Shown here: in pieces, positions 48,443-56,620 of the stretch
Layout: every line of letters begins with the position of its first letter
Position numbering within the stretch: position 1 is the first letter of the stretch
Source of the DNA: Nonomuraea polychroma
Lineage (GTDB): Bacteria; Actinomycetota; Actinomycetes; Streptosporangiales; Streptosporangiaceae
DNA: 64,000 nucleotides
Reading direction: 5' to 3'
Assembly (NCBI RefSeq): GCF_004011505.1
Contig: NZ_SAUN01000001.1
Span: forward strand, 10,257,501 to 10,321,500
Notes under the pieces: generated by a model
Told to the model about the DNA's origin: nothing
Databases searched by the model: none
The model's input: the letters and a program-made list of their open reading frames with translations, nothing else
Made by a program: the position numbers and the translations under genes

Positions 48443-49440
48443 GCGAGGTCTTCGCTGACCTGGAAGCCGTCACCTCGACCAGCGCGGCGTGCGCGCTGCT
48501 GGGCAAGTCGCGGGCCAGCCTGTATCGCCAACGCGCCCGGGCCAGTGGCCCGCCGCGTAAGCCCGGCCCCGTCGAGCCGCCGCCCAACGCGCTGACGCTC
48601 GACGAGCGTGAGCGCGTGCTGGCAGTGCTGACCGAGCCGCGCTTCGCCGACAAGGCAGTCGCGCAGATCTGGGCCGAATTGCTGGACGAAGGGGTCTACC
48701 TGGCCTCTCAATCGACCATGTACCGGCTGCTGCGCGAGCAGGGACTGGTGCGCGAGCGGCGTCGGCTGGCCGCGCATCCGGCCCATGTCAAACCCGAGTT
48801 GGTGGCCCATCAGCCGAACGACGTGTGGAGCTGGGATATCACCCGCCTGCCCGGCCCGACCCGCGGCACCTTCTACCAGCTGTATGTGATGCTCGATATC
48901 TTCAGCCGTTACCCGGTGGGCTGGCGGCTGGAGGCGGCCGAGGACGCCGCCATCGCCGAGCGGTGGATGGCCGGACTGATCACGGCACACGGCCGGCCCA
49001 AGGCGATCCACGCCGACCGGGGCAGCGCGATGACGTCCAAGAACGTCGCTCAGTTACTGGTGGACCTGGGGGTGCAGCGCAGCCATTCCCGCCCGCGCGT
49101 GTCCAACGACAACCCCTATTCGGAAGCCCAGTTCAAGACGCTGAAGTACCGCTTCGACTTCCCCGAGCAGTTCTCCTCGATCGAGCACGCGCACGCCTGG
49201 TGCACCGATTTCTTCGACTACTACCGGCACGAGCACCGTCATGCGGCGCTGGGGCTGCACACCCCGGCCTCGGTCTACTTCGGCACCGCCGGGCAGATCC
49301 AGCTCCAGCGAGCTCAGGTTCTGGCCGCGGCCTATGCGGCCAATCCAACGCGGTTCGGCCGACCGCCGACCCCGCCCCCTATGCCCACCGCGGCGTGGAT
49401 CAATCCACCGACCCCACAAGCGCTCATAGCGTCCACATAG
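48376..49440 (+). CDS. IS3-family transposase OrfB (DDE domain)
   Basis: About 354 residues read after the -1 slip. HTH_21-like LRERGLKAEVEQAIGEVF and SRASLYRQRARASGPP precede the integrase core: WSWDITRLPGPTRGTFYQLYVMLDIFSRYPVGW (first D), KAIHADRGSAMTSKNVAQLL (second D) and SRPRVSNDNPYSEAQFKTLKYR (E). The catalytic triad is intact, so the element may be active. Confidence 0.9.
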   Translation, partial: STCALGDALRERGLKAEVEQAIGEVFADLEAVTSTSAACALLGKSRASLYRQRARASGPPRKPGPVEPPPNALTLDERERVLAVLTEPRFADKAVAQIWAELLDEGVYLASQSTMYRLLREQGLVRERRRLAAHPAHVKPELVAHQPNDVWSWDITRLPGPTRGTFYQLYVMLDIFSRYPVGWRLEAAEDAAIAERWMAGLITAHGRPKAIHADRGSAMTSKNVAQLLVDLGVQRSHSRPRVSNDNPYSEAQFKTLKYRFDFPEQFSSIEHAHAWCTDFFDYYRHEHRHAALGLHTPASVYFGTAGQIQLQRAQVLAAAYAANPTRFGRPPTPPPMPTAAWINPPTPQALIAST

Positions 49441-49467
49441 CAAGAGACTGTCTCAAGATCCTTGACA

Positions 49468-49523
49468 GGTACCGAGGCTGCGATCTGCTCATCTACCTGC
49501 TTGCTCTAACCGACTGTGTACAT
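49468..49523 (-). pseudogene. ParE/RelE-like toxin, N-terminal piece
   Basis: ATG at 49523 follows the antitoxin stop directly. The frame reads MYTVG, a stop (TAG), then SKQVDEQIAASV up to the IS3 end. VDEQIAA followed by the LPAEALAPF of the other piece reconstructs the family N-terminus. Both a nonsense codon and the IS thus disable it. Confidence 0.45.
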
Positions 49524-49895
49524 CTATAGGTCCAGCTTCACGCCGAGCGCAGCAGCCCGCTCGGCCAAGACCTCACGGAGCGGCCGGCCTTGGACGTACT
49601 CGCCACTCTCTATCTGCTCTTGCACTCGAGCAGCTTGCTCCATGACCTCTTCGTACTCGCCAGTTGCCTTCATCCTGGCTATATGACACCAGTGAGCCAG
49701 CAGATCATTTACCGGTGAGAGGTCCAGTTCCTCGGTGGCCTTGGCCATAGCCTGCCGGTAGTCCTTGTCGAAGTGACCGCGGTCGGCAGGAGGCAGGCAC
49801 GCGCGGATGTTACGAGGACTCCGATCACCGTTCAGCGACTCGACGATCTGATCAGGAGTCCTCGCGATGACCGGCTCGTACGGCTCAGCTGTCAC
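49524..49895 (-). CDS. DUF6247-family antitoxin-like protein
   Basis: 123 residues from GTG at 49895. The pattern PEVIARTPDQIVESL-like N-terminus, then LPPADRGHFDKDYRQAMAKATEELDLSPVNDLLAHWCHIARM, fits DUF6247 proteins, which in actinomycetes stand directly before ParE/RelE-type toxins. Here the stop touches the start of the wrecked toxin. It would neutralise a toxin and probably regulate its own promoter. The family call is from memory, not from a search. Confidence 0.65.
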   Translation of the reverse strand: MTAEPYEPVIARTPDQIVESLNGDRSPRNIRACLPPADRGHFDKDYRQAMAKATEELDLSPVNDLLAHWCHIARMKATGEYEEVMEQAARVQEQIESGEYVQGRPLREVLAERAAALGVKLDL

Positions 49896-50171
49896 GTTGC
49901 CACCTCCGGCTGAAAGCGTCCGTGCACTGATCAACTGGACGCATGCGTACGCCTTCGAGCTTAGCGGCTTGCCCGCCCTCAATCTCGTGACGTGCGGCTA
50001 CGCCTTCCGTCGCCGCAACACCACAGCGGCTCCTGCTGTTGCAGTCCTGGACCAGCCTTCCGGTTTCCTTGGCCGCCCTCGTGCCAGACATACTGGGCAC
50101 GGCGAGATGAGCTTGCCTTGACGCGACAAGACCCAGGCGCCGAATCCATCGGTCTACCTGGGCTTTCGTGT

Positions 50172-50322
50172 TGAGAGCGGGTGACGGGAATCGAACCCGT
50201 GCTGTCAGCTTGGGAACTGCATCGATCATGGCCTGATGAGGCGCTGAGCTGCGAAGAAACCGGGTCGTGAGTGACCGTGGTTGACTGCTCGTCACCCCTC
50301 TTAATGGCCCGCTAATGGCCCG
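50172..50322 (-). repeat. att unit B (151 bp)
   Basis: The 46-bp core at 50172-50217 is identical to unit A. The region behind it is very similar over its whole length: ACTGCATCGATC, GGCGCTGAGCTG, GTGAGTGACCGTGGTTGAC, and TTAATGGCCCGCTAATGGCC at 50301 in exactly the same place. The hairpin on the low side (50133-50163) has CCCAGG/CCTGGG with inner CCGA/TCGG. Confidence 0.78.
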
Positions 50323-50404
50323 ACCGGCCAACGCGTGACCTGCCCGGACAGAGCGAGTCGATGCACTCTCGTTGCGGTGTCCCGTGATGCTCGACAGGGT
50401 GGGG

Positions 50405-50773
50405 ATGGTGATCGAGATCGACGGCGCTTTCTACCGCATCAGCAAGCCCAGCTTCGAGATGCTGATCCCACGCTGGGAAGGGTACGCTCCCGAAACCGCC
50501 GACCAAGCCGACGCGACCATCACACTGTCCGACGGCACTCGCCGGTCCGCGACGTTCATGACGTTCGGCGTCGTCAGCAAGATCATGGATCGTTGGCGGG
50601 ACACAGGCGAGTGCCTCAGCGGCCGGTACTTCTGGTGCTCCGATCTGGTCGTCATCCGTGAACCCGGCTTCGACTCGATGATCGCCGCAGTGCAGGACAT
50701 GATCGCGACTGGGGAAATCGACGACGCATACGGCGTCCTGCCGCCTCTTGATGAGGAGGCCATGGATCAGTAG
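50405..50773 (+). CDS. Hypothetical protein, cargo of att unit B
   Basis: 122 residues from ATG at 50405 (AGGGTGGGG just upstream). Strand-rich N-terminus MVIEIDGAFYRISKPSFEMLIPRW, then TITLSDGTRRSATFMTFGVVSKIMDRW and a helical, acidic C-terminus. It could be a small immunity-protein-like fold, but no family is recognised. 82 bp behind the arm repeats of unit B. Confidence 0.6.
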   Translation: MVIEIDGAFYRISKPSFEMLIPRWEGYAPETADQADATITLSDGTRRSATFMTFGVVSKIMDRWRDTGECLSGRYFWCSDLVVIREPGFDSMIAAVQDMIATGEIDDAYGVLPPLDEEAMDQ

Positions 50774-50780
50774 TGGATGG

Positions 50781-51068
50781 CTAACCCGGGATCCACCAGC
50801 AGTAGAGCATTTCATCGCTCTCCTTGGCCCGCCGCGCAAGGGCGACGAGCTCCTCGACCACGTCCAACACGTCACCGTCGCGGAAAGGGCAGAGCGGCTC
50901 CATCGTCCAACGCCGGGCCACTTCGAACAGGCGGGAGTCATCGACCTCGGCGAGCGCATCACGTGCGCTCGCCGATAATTCATCGATTTGTGGTCCATCG
51001 AGGTAAGGCGAGTCCTCCGCGACGATGAACGGCCAACTGATCTGATCACGGTCTGGTGTCCGGCTCAT
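50781..51068 (-). CDS. Hypothetical acidic protein
   Basis: 95 residues from ATG at 51068. SWPFIVAEDSPYLDGPQIDELSASARDALAEVDDSRLFEVARRW is followed by a helix DVVEELVALARRAKESDEMLYCWWIPG. Net negative charge and size fit an immunity or antitoxin protein, but this is inference. Convergent with the gene at 50405 (7-bp gap). Confidence 0.55.
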   Translation of the reverse strand: MSRTPDRDQISWPFIVAEDSPYLDGPQIDELSASARDALAEVDDSRLFEVARRWTMEPLCPFRDGDVLDVVEELVALARRAKESDEMLYCWWIPG

Positions 51069-51180
51069 CAGGCCGACGACACGGGGACAGTTCGGTACTA
51101 GGGATTGTTCTTGGAGGACCCTCTGGCTGTGCCGTGGCCGGTGGTGGATTAGCTCTGCGTTCTCTCGAGTACGCCTACGC

Positions 51181-52284
51181 CTACGCGAACTCGTAGATCT
51201 GCGACACCCCGCTGCCCCGCCTGGTGTATACCCACACCCGGGTGGTGCCGGGCACTGGCGCGATATCCATGATCTCGGTCGGCCCTTCGGGCAGCGGATG
51301 CTCGGTCCACCGCCCGTCCCTGACGTGGAGCAGGTACGGCCGGCGGCCCTGAACGGGGTTGGCCGCGATCCACACCCCTCCTGCCGTGTCCGCCCGGGCA
51401 ACGGTCAGCGCCGTCCCGGTCAGTTGGCGCTCCACCCGTCTCCACTCCCCGCCCTCCCAGTGCAGGACCACGCCCTCCTTCGCCATGTAGTGCATGCATG
51501 CCCCGGGCTTCTCCACCAGGACCGAGCCCACGGCCCAAGCGTCGTCGGGGGTGGGTACGGCCATGGCCTCGATCGAGAACCGCGGCCAGCCAGTGCTGAT
51601 GCACTCCGCGGTGGTGGGGCTGGGCGCCGGGACAGCGACCTGGGGCAAGGGGTGAACGCTCCACCGCGAGCCCTCCCACCGGATGGCCTGGGTCTCGTCA
51701 TGCCCGGCCTGAATCGCCCAGATCTGGCCTGCCCCGGAAGCGGCGACCCTCTCCAGTGACCTTGGGTCACCTCCGGGTTTCCGTACCTCCTTCCAGTTGC
51801 TCCCATCCCACCGGCTCAGTTGCCATCCTCCGTACTCGCCGACCTCGGCCATCCACACCTCGTCCTTGGCCGCGACCGCCATGTCCTGTCCGTCCATATC
51901 CTGTCCGTGAGATGGCCAGGGGCGTTTCACCCATTCGCCCCGCGCCCATTGCCATACACCGCTGGCTACCAGCCAAAGATCATCGCCGGCTGGCGAGGTC
52001 TTGAAACCGAAGGCGTAACCCGCCGTGCTGAAATTCTTGGGCAGGTCTAGGGGCCGCCAGGCATGCCCATCCCAGCGCATCATCAGCGACTTCTCACCCT
52101 GGACAAATGACCAGGCTTCCCCCGAGCTCATGGCGGCGATCGAGTGCCACTTGTGCTCGCCAGCCTCGGTCCAGGTGTGCGTCAGCCGCCACGACCGGAC
52201 CGGCGGCTCGGGCGTCTGGGCAGGTGATGCGGACCGGGGAGCACAACCCACGAGCAGCAGAAGTAGAACCGAGATGAGCCGCAT
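51181..52284 (-). CDS. Propeller-like lipoprotein 1
   Basis: 367 residues. The lipobox is LLLLVGC (Cys14). The mature part repeats units with W and D/N-x-x-W such as EAWSFVQGEKSLMMRWDGHAWRPL, DEVWMAEVGEYGGWQLSRWDGSNW, QIWAIQAGHDETQAIRWEGSRW and GVWIAANPVQGRRPYLLHVRDGRW. These look like blades of a beta-propeller. It would sit on the outer face of the membrane. It is clearly related in plan to the next lipoprotein. Function unknown. ATG at 52284. Confidence 0.72.
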   Translation of the reverse strand: MRLISVLLLLLVGCAPRSASPAQTPEPPVRSWRLTHTWTEAGEHKWHSIAAMSSGEAWSFVQGEKSLMMRWDGHAWRPLDLPKNFSTAGYAFGFKTSPAGDDLWLVASGVWQWARGEWVKRPWPSHGQDMDGQDMAVAAKDEVWMAEVGEYGGWQLSRWDGSNWKEVRKPGGDPRSLERVAASGAGQIWAIQAGHDETQAIRWEGSRWSVHPLPQVAVPAPSPTTAECISTGWPRFSIEAMAVPTPDDAWAVGSVLVEKPGACMHYMAKEGVVLHWEGGEWRRVERQLTGTALTVARADTAGGVWIAANPVQGRRPYLLHVRDGRWTEHPLPEGPTEIMDIAPVPGTTRVWVYTRRGSGVSQIYEFA

Positions 52285-52461
52285 GCCAGCGCAGCCTAGT
52301 AGGACCGTCTCTCTCGACGGAGCCCGATCTTGGACATCACATGGCTCATTGCCAAACGCAGGTACAAGCGGGCGTGCGGTGCAGTAACCCGGCGAAGAAT
52401 TCGCTGGGCGTGATCTGGCGGCGAAAGCCGCGCCTGACCACGCCGAGGGAGCGTGGCCGCC

Positions 52462-53538
52462 TCACCTGCTGCGGTAGACGAATCCGGCGGCGTCGTTCAG
52501 CGACCCGGCCAGCCACATCCGAGAGGTGCCAGGAACGCGGGCCAGCCTCACTGAGGTGACGACGTCCTCGTCCTCGGCATTGCCCACCATCACGTACTCC
52601 CGCGTCCATCGGCTTCCGTCGAAGTGCAGGGTCATCACTTGCCATGGCCTGGTCTTCTCATCGACGCCCGCAGCCCAGACTTCACGGCCGGAGGCGCCGA
52701 CGGTGGTCAGCTTGCCCGTCCAGTCCGGCAGCGTGGCCTTCTGCCAGCTACGTCCGTCCCAGTGCAGGATGAGCGGCCGATTGTCGCGCCCGCAGGCGTC
52801 ACCGGTCCTGCCCACGGCCCACACGTTGCTGGGACTGTCGTACGCCAACGCCGCGAGGGCGCCGTCGCCAGGGACGGAGACCGGATGAAATCCTCTGTCT
52901 CCCGGCGCGCGGTGCGACACCATGGGCTGGTCGGGGCCGCACTTGTCACCCTTCCGCACCCCGGCGATCCAGGTGTGTCCCTGCCCGGCGGCGACCGCGC
53001 GGAAGCCGAAGTCGACGAACGTCTTTGTGACACGCTCGCCGTCCCAGGAGACTACGGCGACGGGGTCGCCCGCGTTCCATGTGGTGGAGGTCAACACCGC
53101 GCGGCGACCGTCCACGGCGAGGTCCAGTGCGTGGTAGTCCGGGCCAGCGGGCTGGCTGTCGTGATAACGCTCGCCGTCCCATCGCCGGACGGCGCCTCTT
53201 CCGCCCGCCATCCAGACGTTGCGGGGGCCGGAGGCGTCGACCGTCCAAAACGACCGGTCTTCGCCCAGGCGCTGGACCTGCCAGCGGGAATCGTCCCAGC
53301 GGCCGATCCTGCCGTGGGCCGGTTGGTCCTCCGCCGCGTGCCATGAGCCGACGACCCAGGCCGCCTTCGTGTCTGGCGCCACAATGTCGCCTATCCTGCT
53401 GAATCGCCGGTCAAGCGCCCTCTTCCAGTGCGAGGAAATGATCAGAGGTTCCGGCGTCGCATGACGCTTCGCGGACGCCGGGGGAGGTGTGCATGACGCC
53501 AGGAGCATCAGGGCCGTAAGCGCGAGCCTTGAGATCAT
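52462..53538 (-). CDS. Propeller-like lipoprotein 2, paralogue of lipoprotein 1
   Basis: 358 residues. Lipobox LMLLASC (Cys16). Blades such as KAAWVVGSWHAAEDQPAHGRIGRWDDSRWQV, NVWMAGGRGAVRRWDGERY, NVWAVGRTGDACGRDNRPLILHWDGRSWQ and EVWAAGVDEKTRPWQVMTLHFDGSRW, plus C-terminal RVPGTSRMWLAGSLNDAAGFVYRSR, parallel APVPGTTRVWVYTRRGSGVSQIYEFA of lipoprotein 1. ATG at 53538 overlaps the stop of a short upstream frame (ATGA). Confidence 0.72.
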   Translation of the reverse strand: MISRLALTALMLLASCTPPPASAKRHATPEPLIISSHWKRALDRRFSRIGDIVAPDTKAAWVVGSWHAAEDQPAHGRIGRWDDSRWQVQRLGEDRSFWTVDASGPRNVWMAGGRGAVRRWDGERYHDSQPAGPDYHALDLAVDGRRAVLTSTTWNAGDPVAVVSWDGERVTKTFVDFGFRAVAAGQGHTWIAGVRKGDKCGPDQPMVSHRAPGDRGFHPVSVPGDGALAALAYDSPSNVWAVGRTGDACGRDNRPLILHWDGRSWQKATLPDWTGKLTTVGASGREVWAAGVDEKTRPWQVMTLHFDGSRWTREYVMVGNAEDEDVVTSVRLARVPGTSRMWLAGSLNDAAGFVYRSR

Positions 53539-53708
53539 GGGCAGACCTCGCAGGTGGAGAAGTTCTCGGAGCACGGCAGGTGTAGGTACCCGTCCACGCC
53601 CTTGAGCCGGATGGGGATCGCACGAGCTATCAGCGATACCCCCGAGGTCGCCCTGTCGATCTTGTATGCCTTGCCCTGGACCTTACCCCAACGCCACCCA
53701 TACGGCAT
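53535..53708 (-). CDS. Short frame coupled to lipoprotein 2 (doubtful)
   Basis: 57 codons from ATG at 53708, ending SENFSTCEVCP with stop TGA inside the ATGA start of lipoprotein 2. The coupling suggests that it was translated. The frame stays open upstream to 53885 without a better start, so it may be the tail of a gene cut when the att units recombined. Confidence 0.35.
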   Translation of the reverse strand: MPYGWRWGKVQGKAYKIDRATSGVSLIARAIPIRLKGVDGYLHLPCSENFSTCEVCP

Positions 53709-53943
53709 GCTTCTGCGGCTGCCTGGCCGCCGTACCTGCTCGCCTGGTGGCGGCTGGTCACGAACTGCCGGCGTCACTGATAGTCGGTCATGGACATCTC
53801 CGGTCTGGCCAAGCGGGTGCACGGCCGTGACCATCTTTCCCGGCTCCTCCCCGAATGGCACGCAATGGTACGCGGAGATCAACAACCCCAGACAAGATCA
53901 ATGCCCAGGCGCCGAATCCATCGGTCCACCTGGGCTCCCGCGT

Positions 53944-54078
53944 TGAGAGCGGGTGACGGGAATCGAACCCGCGCTGTCAGCTTGGGAACCATCTACTGAT
54001 CTTGCCGTGCTGAGCTGGGAAAACGGGGACACAGGTCAGAGCGGGTCGAGTGACCCCGAACGGGCACGCACGGGCACG
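53944..54078 (-). repeat. att unit C (135 bp)
   Basis: Core 53944-53989, with one change against units A and B (CGCGCTG for CGTGCTG). Then GTGCTGAGCTGGG, TCGAGTGACC and the pair CGGGCACG/CGGGCACG at 54060-54078, 10 bp apart. The hairpin on the low side (53903-53935) is a near copy of that of unit B. Confidence 0.75.
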
Positions 54079-54171
54079 AGGCCGCCGAGGAAGGTGCCAC
54101 TGTACGTGTCAACGGCCAAGTGCGTGTCGCCGCTGGTGGCCACGTAAATGTCCCCAGGGTCGCGGAGTTGA

Positions 54172-54951
54172 CTACTTCTTGGGGAGGCGTTCTGGGCCCC
54201 GGCTGCGGGCCTGCCGCATGCGAAACGACTCACCCTCGGTGACCACGACGATGCTGTGGTGCAGCAGCCGATCAAGCAGGCTGACAGCAGTGGTGTGTTC
54301 GGGCAGGAAGCGGCCCCACTGGTCGAAGGGCCAGTGCGAGCCGATCCCCAAGGCGCGCCGCTCGTAGGCGGCCGCGACGAACCGGAACAGCAGCTGGGTG
54401 CCGGTGTCATCGAGTGGGGCGAACCCCACTTCGTCGATGATGACCAGGTCGGCGCGCAGCAGGTTCTCGATCACGCGGCCGACGGAGTTGTCGGCCAGCC
54501 CTCGATAGAGGGTCTCGACGAGTTCGGCGGCGGTGAAGTAGCGGACCTTATGCCCGGCCTGAATGGCGGCAACGCCGAAGGCGATGAGGCTATGGGACTT
54601 GCCGGTGCCGGCCGGGCCGACCGCGCAGTAGTTTTCCGCCGCGCGGATCCACTCCAAGCTGGCCAGGTAGTCGAAACTCGCCTGAGGGATCGAGGAAGCG
54701 GCGATGTCGAACTCCTCGATCGTTTTGATCACCGGGAAGGCGGCGGCCTTCATCCGCGCCCGGGCGTTGGACTCATCACGGGCGGCCAGCTCGGCATCGA
54801 TGAGGGTGCGCAGGAACTCTTCGGGATTCCAGCGCTGGGTGCGGGCGGTGACCAGCAGCTCGGGCGCCAGCCTGCGGATCGTGGACAGCTTCAACCGGCG
54901 CAGCCCGCTATCGAGATCGGCGGCCAGAGCGGGGACGCTCGCGGCGGTCAT
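54172..54951 (-). CDS. istB: IS21 helper ATPase IstB
   Basis: 259 residues. Walker A is VGPAGTGKSHSLIAFG and Walker B is LVIIDEVGFAPLDDTGTQLLF. GIGSHWPFDQWGRFLP and LLHHSIVVVTEGESFRMRQA are standard IstB blocks (in most members the first reads SNxxFxxW). It is an AAA+ regulator of transposition. The ATG overlaps the istA stop by ATGA. Confidence 0.93.
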   Translation of the reverse strand: MTAASVPALAADLDSGLRRLKLSTIRRLAPELLVTARTQRWNPEEFLRTLIDAELAARDESNARARMKAAAFPVIKTIEEFDIAASSIPQASFDYLASLEWIRAAENYCAVGPAGTGKSHSLIAFGVAAIQAGHKVRYFTAAELVETLYRGLADNSVGRVIENLLRADLVIIDEVGFAPLDDTGTQLLFRFVAAAYERRALGIGSHWPFDQWGRFLPEHTTAVSLLDRLLHHSIVVVTEGESFRMRQARSRGPERLPKK

Positions 54952-56435
54952 GAGGCGTCTCCGATCCGGTCGAGCTTGTCCAGGGTGTAGTCCGCCAGGG
55001 AGCGGGTCGGGACGTGCGGCAACTCCAGGACCAGGGCGTCTCCAGGCGGGCGGACCTGCGCCGTGCCGGCTCCGGCGGCCAGGATGGCGCGCACGTCATC
55101 GGCGCGCCAGCGGCGAAAGGCGATAGCCCGCTCCAGCGCGGTCAGCAGCGCCGCCTGGCCGTGAGCCGCTTGCAGCGCGGCCAGCTCGACCAGATCAGCG
55201 GCCAGGCGGGTGTTGCCGGAGGCGGCTGAGCCGGTCAAGAACGTCTCGGCGATCGGGCCGAGTGCCAGGAACGCCTTCTCGGTCTCGGTGCGGGCGCGGG
55301 CGGCCCGGCGCGGCGTGGGCCGAGGGCCGCCGTAATGCTCATCGATGACCGACGCCTCGCCGGGCGGGACCGGGGCGTGATCGGCGACGATCTGTCCGGT
55401 GGCCAGGTCCGTGATCAGCAGCCGTCCGGCCGTCTCCACCACGGCGACCCGCGTGCCGATCAGCCGGGTGGGCACCGAGTAGCGGGCCGAGCCGAACCGC
55501 ACGCACGACAGCCGGTCGACCTTGCGCGTCGCCGGCGGCTTGCCGATCGTCGGACGCAGTGAGGGCAGCGCGGTCAACACCTGCCGCTCGCTGACCAGCC
55601 GTTCGGCCGGAACCGCGCAGATCTCCGAATGCACCACGGAGTTGACCTCGGCGCACCATCGGCGGGCCGCGAGGTTGGCCATCGTCAGGTCATCGAACGG
55701 CGCCTGCGGCACGACCAGGTCCCGCTTGGCATAGCCGACCAGGTTCTCCACGATGCCCTTCGATTCCGGGTCGGCGGCCTCGCACCAGTCCGGCCGGAAG
55801 GCGTAGTGCGTGGCGAAGCGCACGTAGTCGGCGGTCGGGATGACCTTGTTGGCCACCACGCCGCCTTTCAGGCAGCCCATCCGATCGGCGAGCACCACCT
55901 TGGGCACGCCACGGAGTTCCTCAAAGCACTCGGCCAGGAAGGCGAGCGTGGTCTCGGCGCGCTCGTTGTCGGCGAAGCGGACGAACCGCACCCGTGACCA
56001 GGCCAGCACCGCGCAGAACACGTGCAGCCCGCGCCCGGCATCTCCCCAATCGATGACCAGCATCTCGCCCGGTGTCCAGACTGCCGGCCGCCGGCCGCGC
56101 GGGTGCTCGCGCCGCCAGTTCTTCTTCACCTCGGCCACCAGGCGGCGGAAGTTGCGCGCCGACCCGGCATATCCCGCGGCTTGCGCCAGTGGCAGCAGCC
56201 GCTTGGCCGAGATCTTCCCCGCGGTGGCCTTCACCTTCTCGACGACCAGATCGGTGACCTCGTCGAAGTTGTGCTCGCGCCGCTTACGGCTCGGCGCCTT
56301 GTCCCCGGCCAGCGCCTTGTTGATGATGCGTTTGACGGTCTTGTGCGTGGTGCCGCACATCTCGGCGGCTCCGCGATAGGTGCCTACCTCCCGGTAGGCG
56401 GCGATGATGTCCATGACTTCCCCCGCAGACTTCAT
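54948..56435 (-). CDS. istA: IS21 transposase IstA
   Basis: About 495 residues. A helix-turn-helix segment (AAYREVGTYRGAAEMCGTTHKTVKRI) is followed by the DDE core: MLVIDWGDAGRG (D), KVVLADRMGCLKGG (D) and ADPESKGIVENLVGYAKRDLV (E). ATG at 56435 was chosen; the frame is open to 56492. The core looks intact. Confidence 0.92.
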   Translation of the reverse strand: MKSAGEVMDIIAAYREVGTYRGAAEMCGTTHKTVKRIINKALAGDKAPSRKRREHNFDEVTDLVVEKVKATAGKISAKRLLPLAQAAGYAGSARNFRRLVAEVKKNWRREHPRGRRPAVWTPGEMLVIDWGDAGRGLHVFCAVLAWSRVRFVRFADNERAETTLAFLAECFEELRGVPKVVLADRMGCLKGGVVANKVIPTADYVRFATHYAFRPDWCEAADPESKGIVENLVGYAKRDLVVPQAPFDDLTMANLAARRWCAEVNSVVHSEICAVPAERLVSERQVLTALPSLRPTIGKPPATRKVDRLSCVRFGSARYSVPTRLIGTRVAVVETAGRLLITDLATGQIVADHAPVPPGEASVIDEHYGGPRPTPRRAARARTETEKAFLALGPIAETFLTGSAASGNTRLAADLVELAALQAAHGQAALLTALERAIAFRRWRADDVRAILAAGAGTAQVRPPGDALVLELPHVPTRSLADYTLDKLDRIGDAS

Positions 56436-56620
56436 GGCCGGGCAGACCCCCTGAGCGGTGATCTCGTGACTGGCTGACACCGTCACGATCACCGCTCAGG
56501 GCACACCCCTCCTCGCGACACGCGAACAGCACGAAGGAGAAGTGGGGACCTAAACCGGCCGCCAGTGGTGACCTCGAACTGGCCACCTGCGGGGACTTTT
56601 ACATGGCCACGGACAGTGAG

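Larger units (their letters stand above)
47913..49467 (+). mobile_element. IS3-family insertion sequence, about 1555 bp
   Basis: Ends were placed from an imperfect inverted repeat of about 21 bp: TGTCAGGGTTTGTTGAGACTG at 47913 and, inverted, TGTCAAGGATCTTGAGACAG at 49467 inward. Two overlapping frames, orfA and orfB, lie between them. No target duplication is evident in the flanks (CTC and GGT). The element splits a toxin-like gene. Confidence 0.8.
54131..56616 (-). mobile_element. IS21-family insertion sequence (ends approximate)
   Basis: The istA and istB genes lie between imperfect inverted repeats: GTGGCCACGTAAATGTCCCC near 54137-54155 and its counterpart GGGGACTTTTACATGGCCAC at 56591-56610. 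The exact ends and a target duplication are not resolved. It begins about 50 bp behind the arm sites of unit C. Confidence 0.75.
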
